NCBI RefSeq assembly: GCF_042684865.1
Contig: NZ_JBHUML010000003.1
Location: 372,001-436,000 of the forward strand
Direction: 5' to 3'
Origin: Salibacterium lacus
Lineage (GTDB): Bacteria; Bacillota; Bacilli; Bacillales; Marinococcaceae
Length of the DNA stretch: 64,000 bases
This document shows positions 32,588 through 40,479 of this stretch, piece after piece (within the stretch, counting starts at the first letter, position 1; each line of letters opens with the position of its first letter). Made by a program: the position numbers and the translations under genes. Below the pieces are notes generated by a model that searched no databases, was not told the DNA's origin, and was given only the letters and a program-made list of their open reading frames with translations.

Positions 32588-33058
32588 TTATAATACGCTT
32601 TGAATGTCTTCTTCCAGGGATTCGGGTTTCGTCTGGGGAGAGAAGCGGTTGACGACGCTTCCCTCTTTATCCACCAGGAATTTCGTGAAATTCCATTTGA
32701 CCTGACTGCCGAACATGCCTTTCTGCTGGTCCGTGAGAAACTGAAACAGCGGATGAGCCTCGTCGCCATTTACCTGCACGATATCATGGATTGGAAACGT
32801 CACCCCGTAATTCAGGCGGCATGATTCTTCTGCTTCCGCCGCATCATCCAGTTCCTGTTTAAACTGGTTCGACGGGAAGCCAAGTACAATCAAACCTTCG
32901 TCCTTATATTTCTGATACAGAGTTTCGAGCCCGTCAAATTGCCCCTTAAGTCCGCAGTTGGTAGCAGTATTGACGATCAGCATAGGCGTTCCTTCATACT
33001 CGTTCAGTGTGTATTCTTTTCCATCAGCTTTGGTGACTGTAATATCGTAAATGCTCAC
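32588..33058 (-). CDS. Glutathione peroxidase family thiol peroxidase
   Basis: A 156-residue GPx/BsaA-type peroxidase that reduces hydroperoxides, in Bacillus probably with thioredoxin or bacillithiol rather than glutathione. Peroxidatic Cys35 lies in VNTATNCGLKGQF; the rest of the tetrad is Gln in FPSNQF and Trp-Asn in KWNFTKFLVD. The second cysteine is at ESCRLNYG, as in two-cysteine members. GTG 33058 is the start, with AGGAGG 7 bases upstream. Confidence 0.93.
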   Translation of the reverse strand: MSIYDITVTKADGKEYTLNEYEGTPMLIVNTATNCGLKGQFDGLETLYQKYKDEGLIVLGFPSNQFKQELDDAAEAEESCRLNYGVTFPIHDIVQVNGDEAHPLFQFLTDQQKGMFGSQVKWNFTKFLVDKEGSVVNRFSPQTKPESLEEDIQSVL

Positions 33059-33182
33059 TAAAATCCCTCCTTTCGTTCATTATACCTTCTTCCTTTCCGA
33101 ATGCAGAACCATCTGCTCGTGAGTATAAAATCCGCAAAAAGTACAGAGCACCCCTGACAGCGGCGGTTAATCCGGTGGCTAA

Positions 33183-33439
33183 GGAGGGAAGAATTGGTCG
33201 TTAAACTCCATCTAAGGACCAGTTCCGGGTTGAAGTTGTGCGATAAATGGTTCATGGAGCGTTCCTGCGGCCATTTCTCCCCTGCTCCCTCAGGCGATTG
33301 GCTCCTTGAACTTACTAATGACTAATTCAAAACACGCTCAACCATCAATCGGTCATTAGACACTTTCCAGCTACCACTTCCAGGCTGAAATGCGGCGAAG
33401 TTGGTTCCTCAGGGTTTCCTGGGACCAATTCTTCCCTCC
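33183..33439. mobile_element. MITE-like element with 17-bp terminal inverted repeats
   Basis: GGAGGGAAGAATTGGTC at 33183-33199 is the exact reverse complement of 33423-33439, enclosing 257 bp in total. Similarity continues imperfectly inward (AAGGACCAGTTCC-like on the left, AGGAACCAACTTC-like on the right strand complement), suggesting longer decayed ends. No coding frame of note lies inside and no clear target duplication is visible. It sits in a 582-bp gene-free gap (33059-33640), in which I see nothing else apart from scattered short inverted repeats. Confidence 0.55.
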
Positions 33440-33640
33440 CCCATTTTGCAAACGGCTGTTAGATCCCATCTATCGACTACTTCAAGCTGTTTTTGGCCAT
33501 ATAGTGGTCAATAACAGGACTTTCTGACGCCGCATCCGGGCAACGCCAACTTGTCCTGCTTACTTCCTGCCAAGAAAAAACCTATCCTCAAAGAACCGAT
33601 GCGTCCTTGGATGGTTTTCCCGTCTTCCTTATCATGCGAA

Positions 33641-34720
33641 TTAATTGCCATAAATCTCCGATTCTGTGAGATATCCATCGTCGATTAACGTTTCTTCTAT
33701 ATTGTCTTCCGTCACAGTCAAAGGCTCCAGCAGGGTGGAAGCGATATCTCCCTTCCCATTATCAATTGTTGTTTCTGCCGGAATCTCTTCGCCTTCAGCC
33801 ATGCTCAGGGCAAGTTCTGCGGCTTTGCCTGCGAGATCTTCCATTGATTTATATACGGTCATTGTCTGGGTCCCTTCCACGATTCGCTGTACGGCTTCCA
33901 CTTCGGCATCCTGTCCGGAAACAGGCACCTCTCCTGCCTGATTCCCGAGCGCTTCAATGACACCGCCTGCTGTACCGTCGTTGGCAGCCACCACCGCGTC
34001 GAGGGATACATCATTGGAGGCCAGAAAGGAAGATAGATTTTCACGCGCTTTTACCGGATCCCAACCCTCGGTATAGCTATCGTAGACCAATTCGATATCT
34101 CCGGATTCAATATGCGGCTGCAGTACATTCATGGCTCCTTCCCGGAAAAGAACCGCATTATTATCGGACTCTGCTCCACCTACATAAGCAAACGTGCCTT
34201 CTCCGGCTTGACTGAGGATGGCCTCTGCCTGAAGTTCTCCGACTTTTTCGTTATCAAACGAAACATAATGATCGACATCTGCTCCGCGGATCAGACGGTC
34301 ATAAGACAGCACCTTCACACCTGCATCATGAGCCATACTGACAATCTCAGAGGCTCCCTCTGCTTCCGTCGGAACCACGACCAGCACATCGACTCCCTCG
34401 TTGATAAGAAGGCGCGCCTGCTGAATCTGAATATCCTGGTTTCCGTTGGCAGCCAGCGTTTTTACCTGGCCGCCCTGATCCTCTACCGCAGCTTCAAAGG
34501 CGTCCTTGTCGCGGTACCAGCGATCTTCACGCAGGGTGTCAAGCGCAAAACCGACATACGGATCCTCCTGGTTGGAACGGAGTTTCTGCTCTGCCGCTTC
34601 GGCTGTTCCTCCCTCGGAAGAATCGGCGGAATCCGTAGACGCACCACCACTGCAGGCCGCCATAATTACAAGCAACATCAAAACGGTAATCCAAAAGATT
34701 GTTTTGCCAAACATCTTCAT
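33641..34720 (-). CDS. Sugar-binding lipoprotein (XylF/RbsB-like)
   Basis: A 359-residue periplasmic-binding-protein type I lipoprotein with lipobox MAAC (Cys23). Its fold is of the D-xylose/ribose binding type: VGFALDTLREDRWYRDKDAFEAAVEDQGG, NGNQDIQIQQARLLINEGVDVLVVVPTEAEGASEIV, VLSYDRLIRGADVDHYVSFDNEKVGELQA and VVAANDGTAGGVIEALG, which resembles XylF. Its start overlaps the stop codon of the upstream chemoreceptor gene (TAATG), and no ABC permease or ATPase is nearby. It therefore most likely serves as a ligand-presenting partner for that receptor in sugar chemotaxis. Confidence 0.92.
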   Translation of the reverse strand: MKMFGKTIFWITVLMLLVIMAACSGGASTDSADSSEGGTAEAAEQKLRSNQEDPYVGFALDTLREDRWYRDKDAFEAAVEDQGGQVKTLAANGNQDIQIQQARLLINEGVDVLVVVPTEAEGASEIVSMAHDAGVKVLSYDRLIRGADVDHYVSFDNEKVGELQAEAILSQAGEGTFAYVGGAESDNNAVLFREGAMNVLQPHIESGDIELVYDSYTEGWDPVKARENLSSFLASNDVSLDAVVAANDGTAGGVIEALGNQAGEVPVSGQDAEVEAVQRIVEGTQTMTVYKSMEDLAGKAAELALSMAEGEEIPAETTIDNGKGDIASTLLEPLTVTEDNIEETLIDDGYLTESEIYGN

Positions 34721-36489
34721 TACTTATCCTCCTCTCTGTACACCGCTTCAGGCATTTCTGCCGTTTCCTGTTCGGTGTCATTCTGAACATCAAAATGCTG
34801 AATCAATCCGTTCATCCGCTCCACCATCTGCTTGAGTTCATCTGCGCCGCTTGATACCCGGTGGATGGATTCCTGCTGATCGTTCACCGAGGCGGAAATC
34901 TCTTCGGTCCCTGCTGCTGATTCTTCCGAAATAGAAGCGATATGTTCCACAGAACGACTGATATCCTGACTGGCTGAATGGAAGGAAGCAAGCGAGTTTG
35001 AGATCTCGGAAACCCGTTCTACCATATTTGAAACTTTTTCTTTGATCTCCGAGAAGTAGGCGCCGGATGTTTCAATCTGAGACTTTCCTTTATTCACTTC
35101 TTCATATCCTTCTGTCATATCGGTGACCATTTTTCCGGTCTCGTCTTTGATGGAATTGACGATTTTTGTAATGCTGTCCGCAGATGATGTAACCTGTTCG
35201 GCCAGTTTCCGGACTTCATCGGCTACCACTGCAAATCCTTTACCGGCTTCCCCGGCGCGCGCTGCTTCAATAGACGCATTAAGCGCAAGCAGATTCGTCT
35301 GCTCGGCTATATCTTGAATCACATGGACAAATTCAGAGATCGAATTCGTCTGTTTTTCCAGATCTTTCATTTTCGTCATGGACGTTTCAACCATATCATT
35401 GATTCTGATCATCTGTTCCAATGATTCCTGCATCTGTGCATCCCCGTCGATGGAAACGCGGTGCACGTCTTGAGAATACGACGTCAGCTGTTCCCCGTTT
35501 TCACTTGCATCCGTAATCTGCTGATTCAGATCCTGCATCTTCTCGGATATGCTGGTAGCTTCATTGGCCTGGCTGCTGGCACCTGCCGCCAGTTCTTCAA
35601 TCGTCACTGCCACCTGTTCGCTCGTTTCTTTCACTTCACCGGATGTCCTGCTGAACGTCTGTACTTTTTCGTCGACGTTGTCGGCCAGAGTGGAGACTTC
35701 CACAATCATACCTTTTAAGCTCGTCTTCATCTCGTTAATTGAGCTGGACAAACGGCCGATTTCATCTTTCCTGTCGTCTTCCAGATCGTCTGCCTCAAGG
35801 TTACCGTGCGCAATCTCATTGCTCGTTTCCACCACCCGGCTCAAGCTTTTCCTTATAGAACGGCTGATGAAGAACAGTAAGGCCGACGAGATAGTTATCG
35901 ACACGACGACGGAAATCACAAGGATTAATAAGCTGGTACGGATGCTGTTCTCCGCTTCCGCAATCGAAGCATTATTGGAGGCCGCAGCTTCTTCCTGCAG
36001 GGACTGCCCCAGCGTCATCGTTTCCTCTTTCAACTCCTGCGCGCTGTTTTGCAGTTCAGTAAATGTTTCCGTATTAATCTCCTGAACATTCGGGACAATT
36101 TCGCTGAAATAATACTCATCAAGAGCGTGATTGTTTTCGATGATCTGATTAATGACAGAGAGCTGCTCCTCTGTTTCCAGATTCCCCCGCAGCCGTTTTG
36201 CTGTCGCTGTAAATTCCTCACTTAGAGACAGGTAATTTTCGAGTCCGGCCTCATCCTCCATGATCATATACTCCGGAATGTTCAAGTATTTCTGCTGATA
36301 CAATGACATCAACGACGATGCATCCTGGACGACACTGTTTTTCACACGAGTCTCCTGCACGGAGTCATTGGTCTGGGAAAGCAGCTTATATGTCACAAGG
36401 AGGGAGAGAACAAACGTCAAAATAACGACGGCAAACACAAAGGCGTATTTCCCGCCAATTGATCGATTCTGCCAAATGTTTTTAATCAC
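34720..36489 (-). CDS. Methyl-accepting chemotaxis protein
   Basis: A 589-residue transducer. First membrane helix near residues 15-35 (YAFVFAVVILTFVLSLLVTYKLL), a helical extracellular sensing domain of about 140 residues, second helix (LLILVISVVVSITISSALLFFI), HAMP domain (RSIRKSLSRVVETSNEIAHGNLEADDL) and a long signalling coiled coil with the conserved tip IAEQTNLLALNASIEAARAGEAGKGFAVVADEVRKLAEQ. GTG 36489 is chosen because GGAGGGA lies 6-7 bases upstream. Coupled to the sugar-binding lipoprotein gene, it probably senses the loaded binding protein. Confidence 0.93.
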   Translation of the reverse strand: MIKNIWQNRSIGGKYAFVFAVVILTFVLSLLVTYKLLSQTNDSVQETRVKNSVVQDASSLMSLYQQKYLNIPEYMIMEDEAGLENYLSLSEEFTATAKRLRGNLETEEQLSVINQIIENNHALDEYYFSEIVPNVQEINTETFTELQNSAQELKEETMTLGQSLQEEAAASNNASIAEAENSIRTSLLILVISVVVSITISSALLFFISRSIRKSLSRVVETSNEIAHGNLEADDLEDDRKDEIGRLSSSINEMKTSLKGMIVEVSTLADNVDEKVQTFSRTSGEVKETSEQVAVTIEELAAGASSQANEATSISEKMQDLNQQITDASENGEQLTSYSQDVHRVSIDGDAQMQESLEQMIRINDMVETSMTKMKDLEKQTNSISEFVHVIQDIAEQTNLLALNASIEAARAGEAGKGFAVVADEVRKLAEQVTSSADSITKIVNSIKDETGKMVTDMTEGYEEVNKGKSQIETSGAYFSEIKEKVSNMVERVSEISNSLASFHSASQDISRSVEHIASISEESAAGTEEISASVNDQQESIHRVSSGADELKQMVERMNGLIQHFDVQNDTEQETAEMPEAVYREEDK

Positions 36490-36666
36490 GATATCTCCCT
36501 CCATTTATTTCTTTGTTGTCTCGGGCTGCTTTTTTCAAAAACAATACCACCTTCCATTATCCACTTTTAGGACGTATGTCTGTCATCCATATTCCTTATA
36601 TCGACCAACATCCCATTAGGTTAATGAATGCAAACAATAAAGGATTAAATTTCCATATGCAAATCT

Positions 36667-36706
36667 AAAAAAAGAACCTTCCATCCACCGGGATAGAAAG
36701 TTCTTT
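36667..36706 (-). terminator. Terminator of mqo
   Basis: Leftward hairpin AAAGAACTTTCTATCC / GGATGGAAGGTTCTTT with a short CGGT loop and a run of T residues, 14 bp after the mqo stop. Confidence 0.85.
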
Positions 36707-36719
36707 GCTGTAGTAATGT

Positions 36720-38219
36720 TTAATGCATAACTGGTTCTTTTTTCTTCAGCTGCAGCATCTCGTCAGCTTCTTTTTGAATCTCATCAATCAGTTCAGGATG
36801 CTCGGAAAGGGACAAACCGTAAGAAGGAACCATTTCCTTTATCTTCGGCGTCCACTCCTCTATATGCTGCGGGAAGCACTTTTCGAGCACTTCGAGCATG
36901 ACCTGAACGGCGGTGGAAGCGCCCGGCGAAGCACCGAGAAGGGCTGCGATGGATCCGTCCGCTGCGGTGACAACTTCTGTCCCAAACTGAAGGGTGCCCT
37001 TCCCGCCTTCTTCTGTGTCCTTGATAACCTGCACGCGCTGTCCTGACACGACGAGCTCCCAGTCTTCGCTTTTGGCGTCCGGAACGAATTCACGGAGGGC
37101 TTCCATGCGCTGTTCTTTCGACTGCAAAACCTGGCCGATCAAGTATTTGGTCAGCCCCATTTCTTTCGCACCGGCCGACAGCATCGTCAGCACATTGCCC
37201 ATCCGGATCGATGTAAATAAATCGAGAAGCGACCCGGTTTTCAGGAACTTCGGCGAGAATCCGGCGAAAGGACCGAACAACAATGTTCTTTGATTGTCGA
37301 TGTACCGTGTATCCAGATGCGGCACGGACATTGGCGGTGCTCCTACCGGCGCTTTTCCGTATACTTTGGCATGGTGCTGCTCCACAACGTCTGGATTCTT
37401 ACAGACCATGAACTGGCCGCTGACTGGAAAACCTCCGATGCCTCTGCCTTCCGGAATGCCCGCTTTCTGCAGCAGATGAAGGCTCCCGCCGCCGGCTCCG
37501 ATAAAGACAAAACGTGCTCTGTGGCTTTCGGCGTCCCCACTATTATGATTGCGTACTTTCAAACTCCATGTTCCATCCGAATTCTGCCTCATACTCTCTA
37601 CCTCATGGTTATACCGGACATGAACATTGTCACTCTGCAGCTGATCAAACAACTTACGAGTGAGAGAGCCGAAGTTAACATCCGTTCCCGTCTCCATTTT
37701 CGTTGCCGCCACAGGTTCTTCAGGGCTGCGGTTCTTCATCATCAGCGGGATCCATTCTTTCAGCTTCTCTGGATCATCGGAGTATTCCATCCCTTGAAAA
37801 AGCGGATGCTCACTCATGGTCTCATACCGCTTCTTCAAAAACGTCACATCGTCCGGGCGGTGCACAAAGCTGATATGCGGCAGCGGCATAATAAACTCCT
37901 GCGGATTGGTGATCTTGCGGCTGTTCACAAGATAGGTCCAGAACTGCTTGGACACTTGAAACTGCTCATTAACATTCACCGCTTTGCTGATGTCTATCGA
38001 GCCATCCGATTGTTCTTTTGTATAGTTCAACTCACACAGCGCCGCATGACCGGTTCCTGCGTTGTTCCATTCGTTCGAGCTTTCTTCGCCTGAATGTTTA
38101 AGTTTCTCAAACACCGTAATGTTCCATTCCGGTGCCAGTTCTTTTAAAAGACTGCCGATCGTTGCACTCATAATACCGGCACCGATCAGAATCACGTCTG
38201 TCGTTTCGTTCGTACTCAT
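36720..38219 (-). CDS. mqo: Malate:quinone oxidoreductase
   Basis: FAD-dependent membrane-associated enzyme that oxidises L-malate to oxaloacetate and passes electrons to quinone. The 499-residue protein has the FAD-binding DVILIGAGIMSATIGSLLKELAPEW, the EWNNAGTGHAALCELNYT block, FVFIGAGGGSLHLLQKAGIPEGRGIGGFPVSGQF, and LLGASPGASTAVQVMLEVLEKCFP near the C-terminus. ATG 38219 follows AAGGATGG; longer in-frame starts are unsupported. An inverted repeat over a TATAAT (38353-38376) lies upstream. Confidence 0.95.
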   Translation of the reverse strand: MSTNETTDVILIGAGIMSATIGSLLKELAPEWNITVFEKLKHSGEESSNEWNNAGTGHAALCELNYTKEQSDGSIDISKAVNVNEQFQVSKQFWTYLVNSRKITNPQEFIMPLPHISFVHRPDDVTFLKKRYETMSEHPLFQGMEYSDDPEKLKEWIPLMMKNRSPEEPVAATKMETGTDVNFGSLTRKLFDQLQSDNVHVRYNHEVESMRQNSDGTWSLKVRNHNSGDAESHRARFVFIGAGGGSLHLLQKAGIPEGRGIGGFPVSGQFMVCKNPDVVEQHHAKVYGKAPVGAPPMSVPHLDTRYIDNQRTLLFGPFAGFSPKFLKTGSLLDLFTSIRMGNVLTMLSAGAKEMGLTKYLIGQVLQSKEQRMEALREFVPDAKSEDWELVVSGQRVQVIKDTEEGGKGTLQFGTEVVTAADGSIAALLGASPGASTAVQVMLEVLEKCFPQHIEEWTPKIKEMVPSYGLSLSEHPELIDEIQKEADEMLQLKKKEPVMH

Positions 38220-38351
38220 GTATACCATCCTTACAAGCTGAAAATTCACAGAAAAGAGCAGCTGCATTCATGCTGTTCTATTCTGCTTACCTTTATGTTC
38301 TTTTATTCTGCAACACTACCGCACCGACTAGTTGGTTTCTCTTCTTTTCTT

Positions 38352-38376
38352 ATTATAGACTATTTCGTGTCTATAA
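38352..38376 (-). promoter_or_regulatory. Candidate operator over the mqo -10 element
   Basis: TTATAGAC (38353-38360) and GTCTATAA (38369-38376) form a perfect 8-bp inverted repeat with an 8-base centre. The left arm overlaps a leftward TATAAT (38357-38352). The -35 is poor, which fits an activated or repressed promoter. Confidence 0.5.
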
Positions 38377-38515
38377 AAAAGAAATGACCCTTTTGTGAAA
38401 AGAAAAACATTCACAGATTATCTACAGTCAGCCGCGCAGGCATAGATTAGAATGTAAATGCTTATCCCCCATAAAGACGGGGCAGCTGTGACGTTGCGCA
38501 GAAAGAGGAGATATC

Positions 38516-39877
38516 ATGGATCATTCAACCAAAAAAGAGCGCCAGAAAAACTATACTATTTTCTGGCGCTGGCATTTTTATGCCGGTATTATTCTCGCCC
38601 CCATTTTATTGATGCTGGCCGTGACAGGGGCTTCGTATTTATTTCGTGGGGATATTGAAGACTGGCTGTACCAGGACTATACAGAGGTGTCGGCAGAGGG
38701 GAACCGGCATGAGGCTTCTGTGGTTACACAGGCGGTTCTCGATGAAAGACCGGAGGCTCACATCACCCGCTACCAGCCCCCAGGCGGAGAAGGACAAGCC
38801 GCCGAAGTTGGTATTACAACGGCTTCTGAGGAAGGGATGACGGTATTTGTGAACCCTTATACCCTGGACATAACCGGAACACTTCTTAACAAAAACCGGT
38901 TAATGGACCGGGTGCAGGAATTCCACGGTGAATTAATGATTGGAACGACCGGAGACCGGATTGTCGAAACCGCCGCCTGCTGGACGATATTTATGCTCAT
39001 CAGCGGACTGTACCTGTGGTGGCCGTCCCGCAGTCAGATGGTAAACCGGAAGAGCTTTCTGCCCGGCCCTTCGGATAATAAACGGCAGAAACGAAAGAGA
39101 ATCCACTCTGTCCCCGCATTTTGGATTTCGGGCGGCCTGGTTTTCTTTTTGCTGACTGGAATGTTGTGGACAGGATTCTGGGGAGACGGAGTGCAGCGTA
39201 TCGCAACAAGCACGGGGATTGGGTATCCTCCTTCCATCTGGGTAGGGGAGGCGCCGGTATCCGATGCTGTCACCACTGACACGGGGGACGTCTCCTGGGC
39301 CGCGGAACAGATGCCGGTGCCGGAGTCGTATGCCGGGAATGCGTATGAAAGGATTTCGATTGACCATGTTGTAAATACCGCGGAGCAGACCGGCGTGGTA
39401 TCCGGATTTAACGTCTATTACCCTTCGTCGGAGACAGGGGTCTTCACGGTTTCGGCCTTCCCCGACCAGGCCCAGAACGAAGTGACGATGCACATCAATC
39501 AGTATAACGGCAGTATCCTGGCGGATTACCGGTGGGAGCAGTATCCACTGCCCGCCAAAGTGATGGCAATGGGAATAACGATCCATAAAGGCCTTCAGTT
39601 CGGAATCTGGAACCAGTTGTTCGGACTGCTCATCTGCGTCGGCTTAATCGGTATTATCCTGAGCGGAATCCGTCTCTGGTGGACGCGGCGTCCAGCCGGA
39701 AAGCTCGGCGCACCTAAAAGTATGAGTGCCTGGAAGTTCCGGGGGTTTGTCTTTTTGGTGATTGGATTTGGTATCGTCTTTCCGCTGTTCGGATTGTCAG
39801 TGCTCATTCTATATGCTCTGGATTATCTCATCATCCGCCGAATAAGCCGTCTTCGAACATTCTTTCACATGACCTGA
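38516..39877 (+). CDS. PepSY-associated membrane protein
   Basis: A 453-residue PepSY_TM protein with four membrane segments: one near the N-terminus (FWRWHFYAGIILAPILLMLAVTGASYLF), a pair at about 155-225 and one after residue 355. PepSY repeats lie in the extracellular loops (ASVVTQAVLDERPEAHITRYQ and YERISIDHVVNTAEQTGV). Histidines in the helices (WRWHFYAG, ITIHKGLQFG) recall haem- or metal-handling members of the family. It starts at ATG 38516 behind AGAGGAG and is followed after 18 bp by a FixH-like lipoprotein. Role unknown; copper, iron or haem handling is likely. Confidence 0.88.
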   Translation: MDHSTKKERQKNYTIFWRWHFYAGIILAPILLMLAVTGASYLFRGDIEDWLYQDYTEVSAEGNRHEASVVTQAVLDERPEAHITRYQPPGGEGQAAEVGITTASEEGMTVFVNPYTLDITGTLLNKNRLMDRVQEFHGELMIGTTGDRIVETAACWTIFMLISGLYLWWPSRSQMVNRKSFLPGPSDNKRQKRKRIHSVPAFWISGGLVFFLLTGMLWTGFWGDGVQRIATSTGIGYPPSIWVGEAPVSDAVTTDTGDVSWAAEQMPVPESYAGNAYERISIDHVVNTAEQTGVVSGFNVYYPSSETGVFTVSAFPDQAQNEVTMHINQYNGSILADYRWEQYPLPAKVMAMGITIHKGLQFGIWNQLFGLLICVGLIGIILSGIRLWWTRRPAGKLGAPKSMSAWKFRGFVFLVIGFGIVFPLFGLSVLILYALDYLIIRRISRLRTFFHMT

Positions 39878-39895
39878 ATAAAAGGGGGTAAAATA

Positions 39896-40348
39896 ATGAA
39901 GAAAATGTGGATACCTGCTCTACTCCTGCTGCTTGGAGCCTGTTCGTCTCTTGATGTAAACAACCATAATGAATATAACGACCGCAAGCCGGTGAGTGCA
40001 TTCATTCATACGGACGGCGCACTCGCCGCCGGTGCACTGGAACCGGTTCAGATTCATGTGCTCCAAAACGGTGAGCCGTATAAAATACAGGAGGATATAA
40101 AGCTTACGTTGTCCTCGTTTGAAAAAGTGACGATTGAAACAACATCCATGGATCCGCAGGAGGACAGCACGCCGGAAACATTCATCGAATTTCCGGAGGA
40201 CGGGCTGTACCGCCTTCGTGCCGACATTCCTGTAAAAGAACACAATCTCCAGGTTACAAAGCGCATCGGTGTGGGAAATTTAACTCAAAGAGAACAACAG
40301 AAGCTCAACGCGAAGCAACATTCCACCCCTGCCGGCGGTCATCATTAA
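39896..40348 (+). CDS. FixH/YtkA-like lipoprotein
   Basis: A 150-residue lipoprotein, lipobox LGAC (Cys16), with one immunoglobulin-like YtkA/FixH domain (SAFIHTDGALAAGALEPVQIHVLQNGEPY to DGLYRLRADIPVKEHNLQVTKRI). The C-terminus ends HSTPAGGHH, possible metal ligands. It follows the PepSY gene with 18 bp and an AAAGGGGG site. FixH-like proteins accompany copper or cytochrome oxidase assembly factors, which fits a metal-handling pair. Confidence 0.8.
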   Translation: MKKMWIPALLLLLGACSSLDVNNHNEYNDRKPVSAFIHTDGALAAGALEPVQIHVLQNGEPYKIQEDIKLTLSSFEKVTIETTSMDPQEDSTPETFIEFPEDGLYRLRADIPVKEHNLQVTKRIGVGNLTQREQQKLNAKQHSTPAGGHH

Positions 40349-40412
40349 AATGATCCATTCATTGGTTTGTCTTCTTTTTTTGTAATGTTAAACCTTTTCA
40401 TGAACTCAGATA

Positions 40413-40460
40413 TTGGACGTTACAATTCATATGTGTATACTAGGGTATATGTTTAAACAT
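40413..40460 (+). promoter_or_regulatory. Promoter and palindrome upstream of abgT
   Basis: TTGGAC (40413-40418), 17-bp spacer, TATACT (40436-40441). A perfect 12-bp palindrome ATGTTTAAACAT (40449-40460) lies right after the expected start point and could be an operator. Confidence 0.65.
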
Positions 40461-40479
40461 AGAAAAAGGGGAGGAACCA

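Noticed and set aside
37290..38093. Rightward 267-codon frame opposite mqo
   Set aside because: Antisense to mqo, composition unlike a real protein (many Arg, His, Cys), no initiation site.
38393..38416. ResD/Fnr-type TGTGA...TCACA dyad upstream of the PepSY gene
   Set aside because: The spacing between half-sites (12 bases) is wrong for Fnr, Rex or CRP sites; probably chance.
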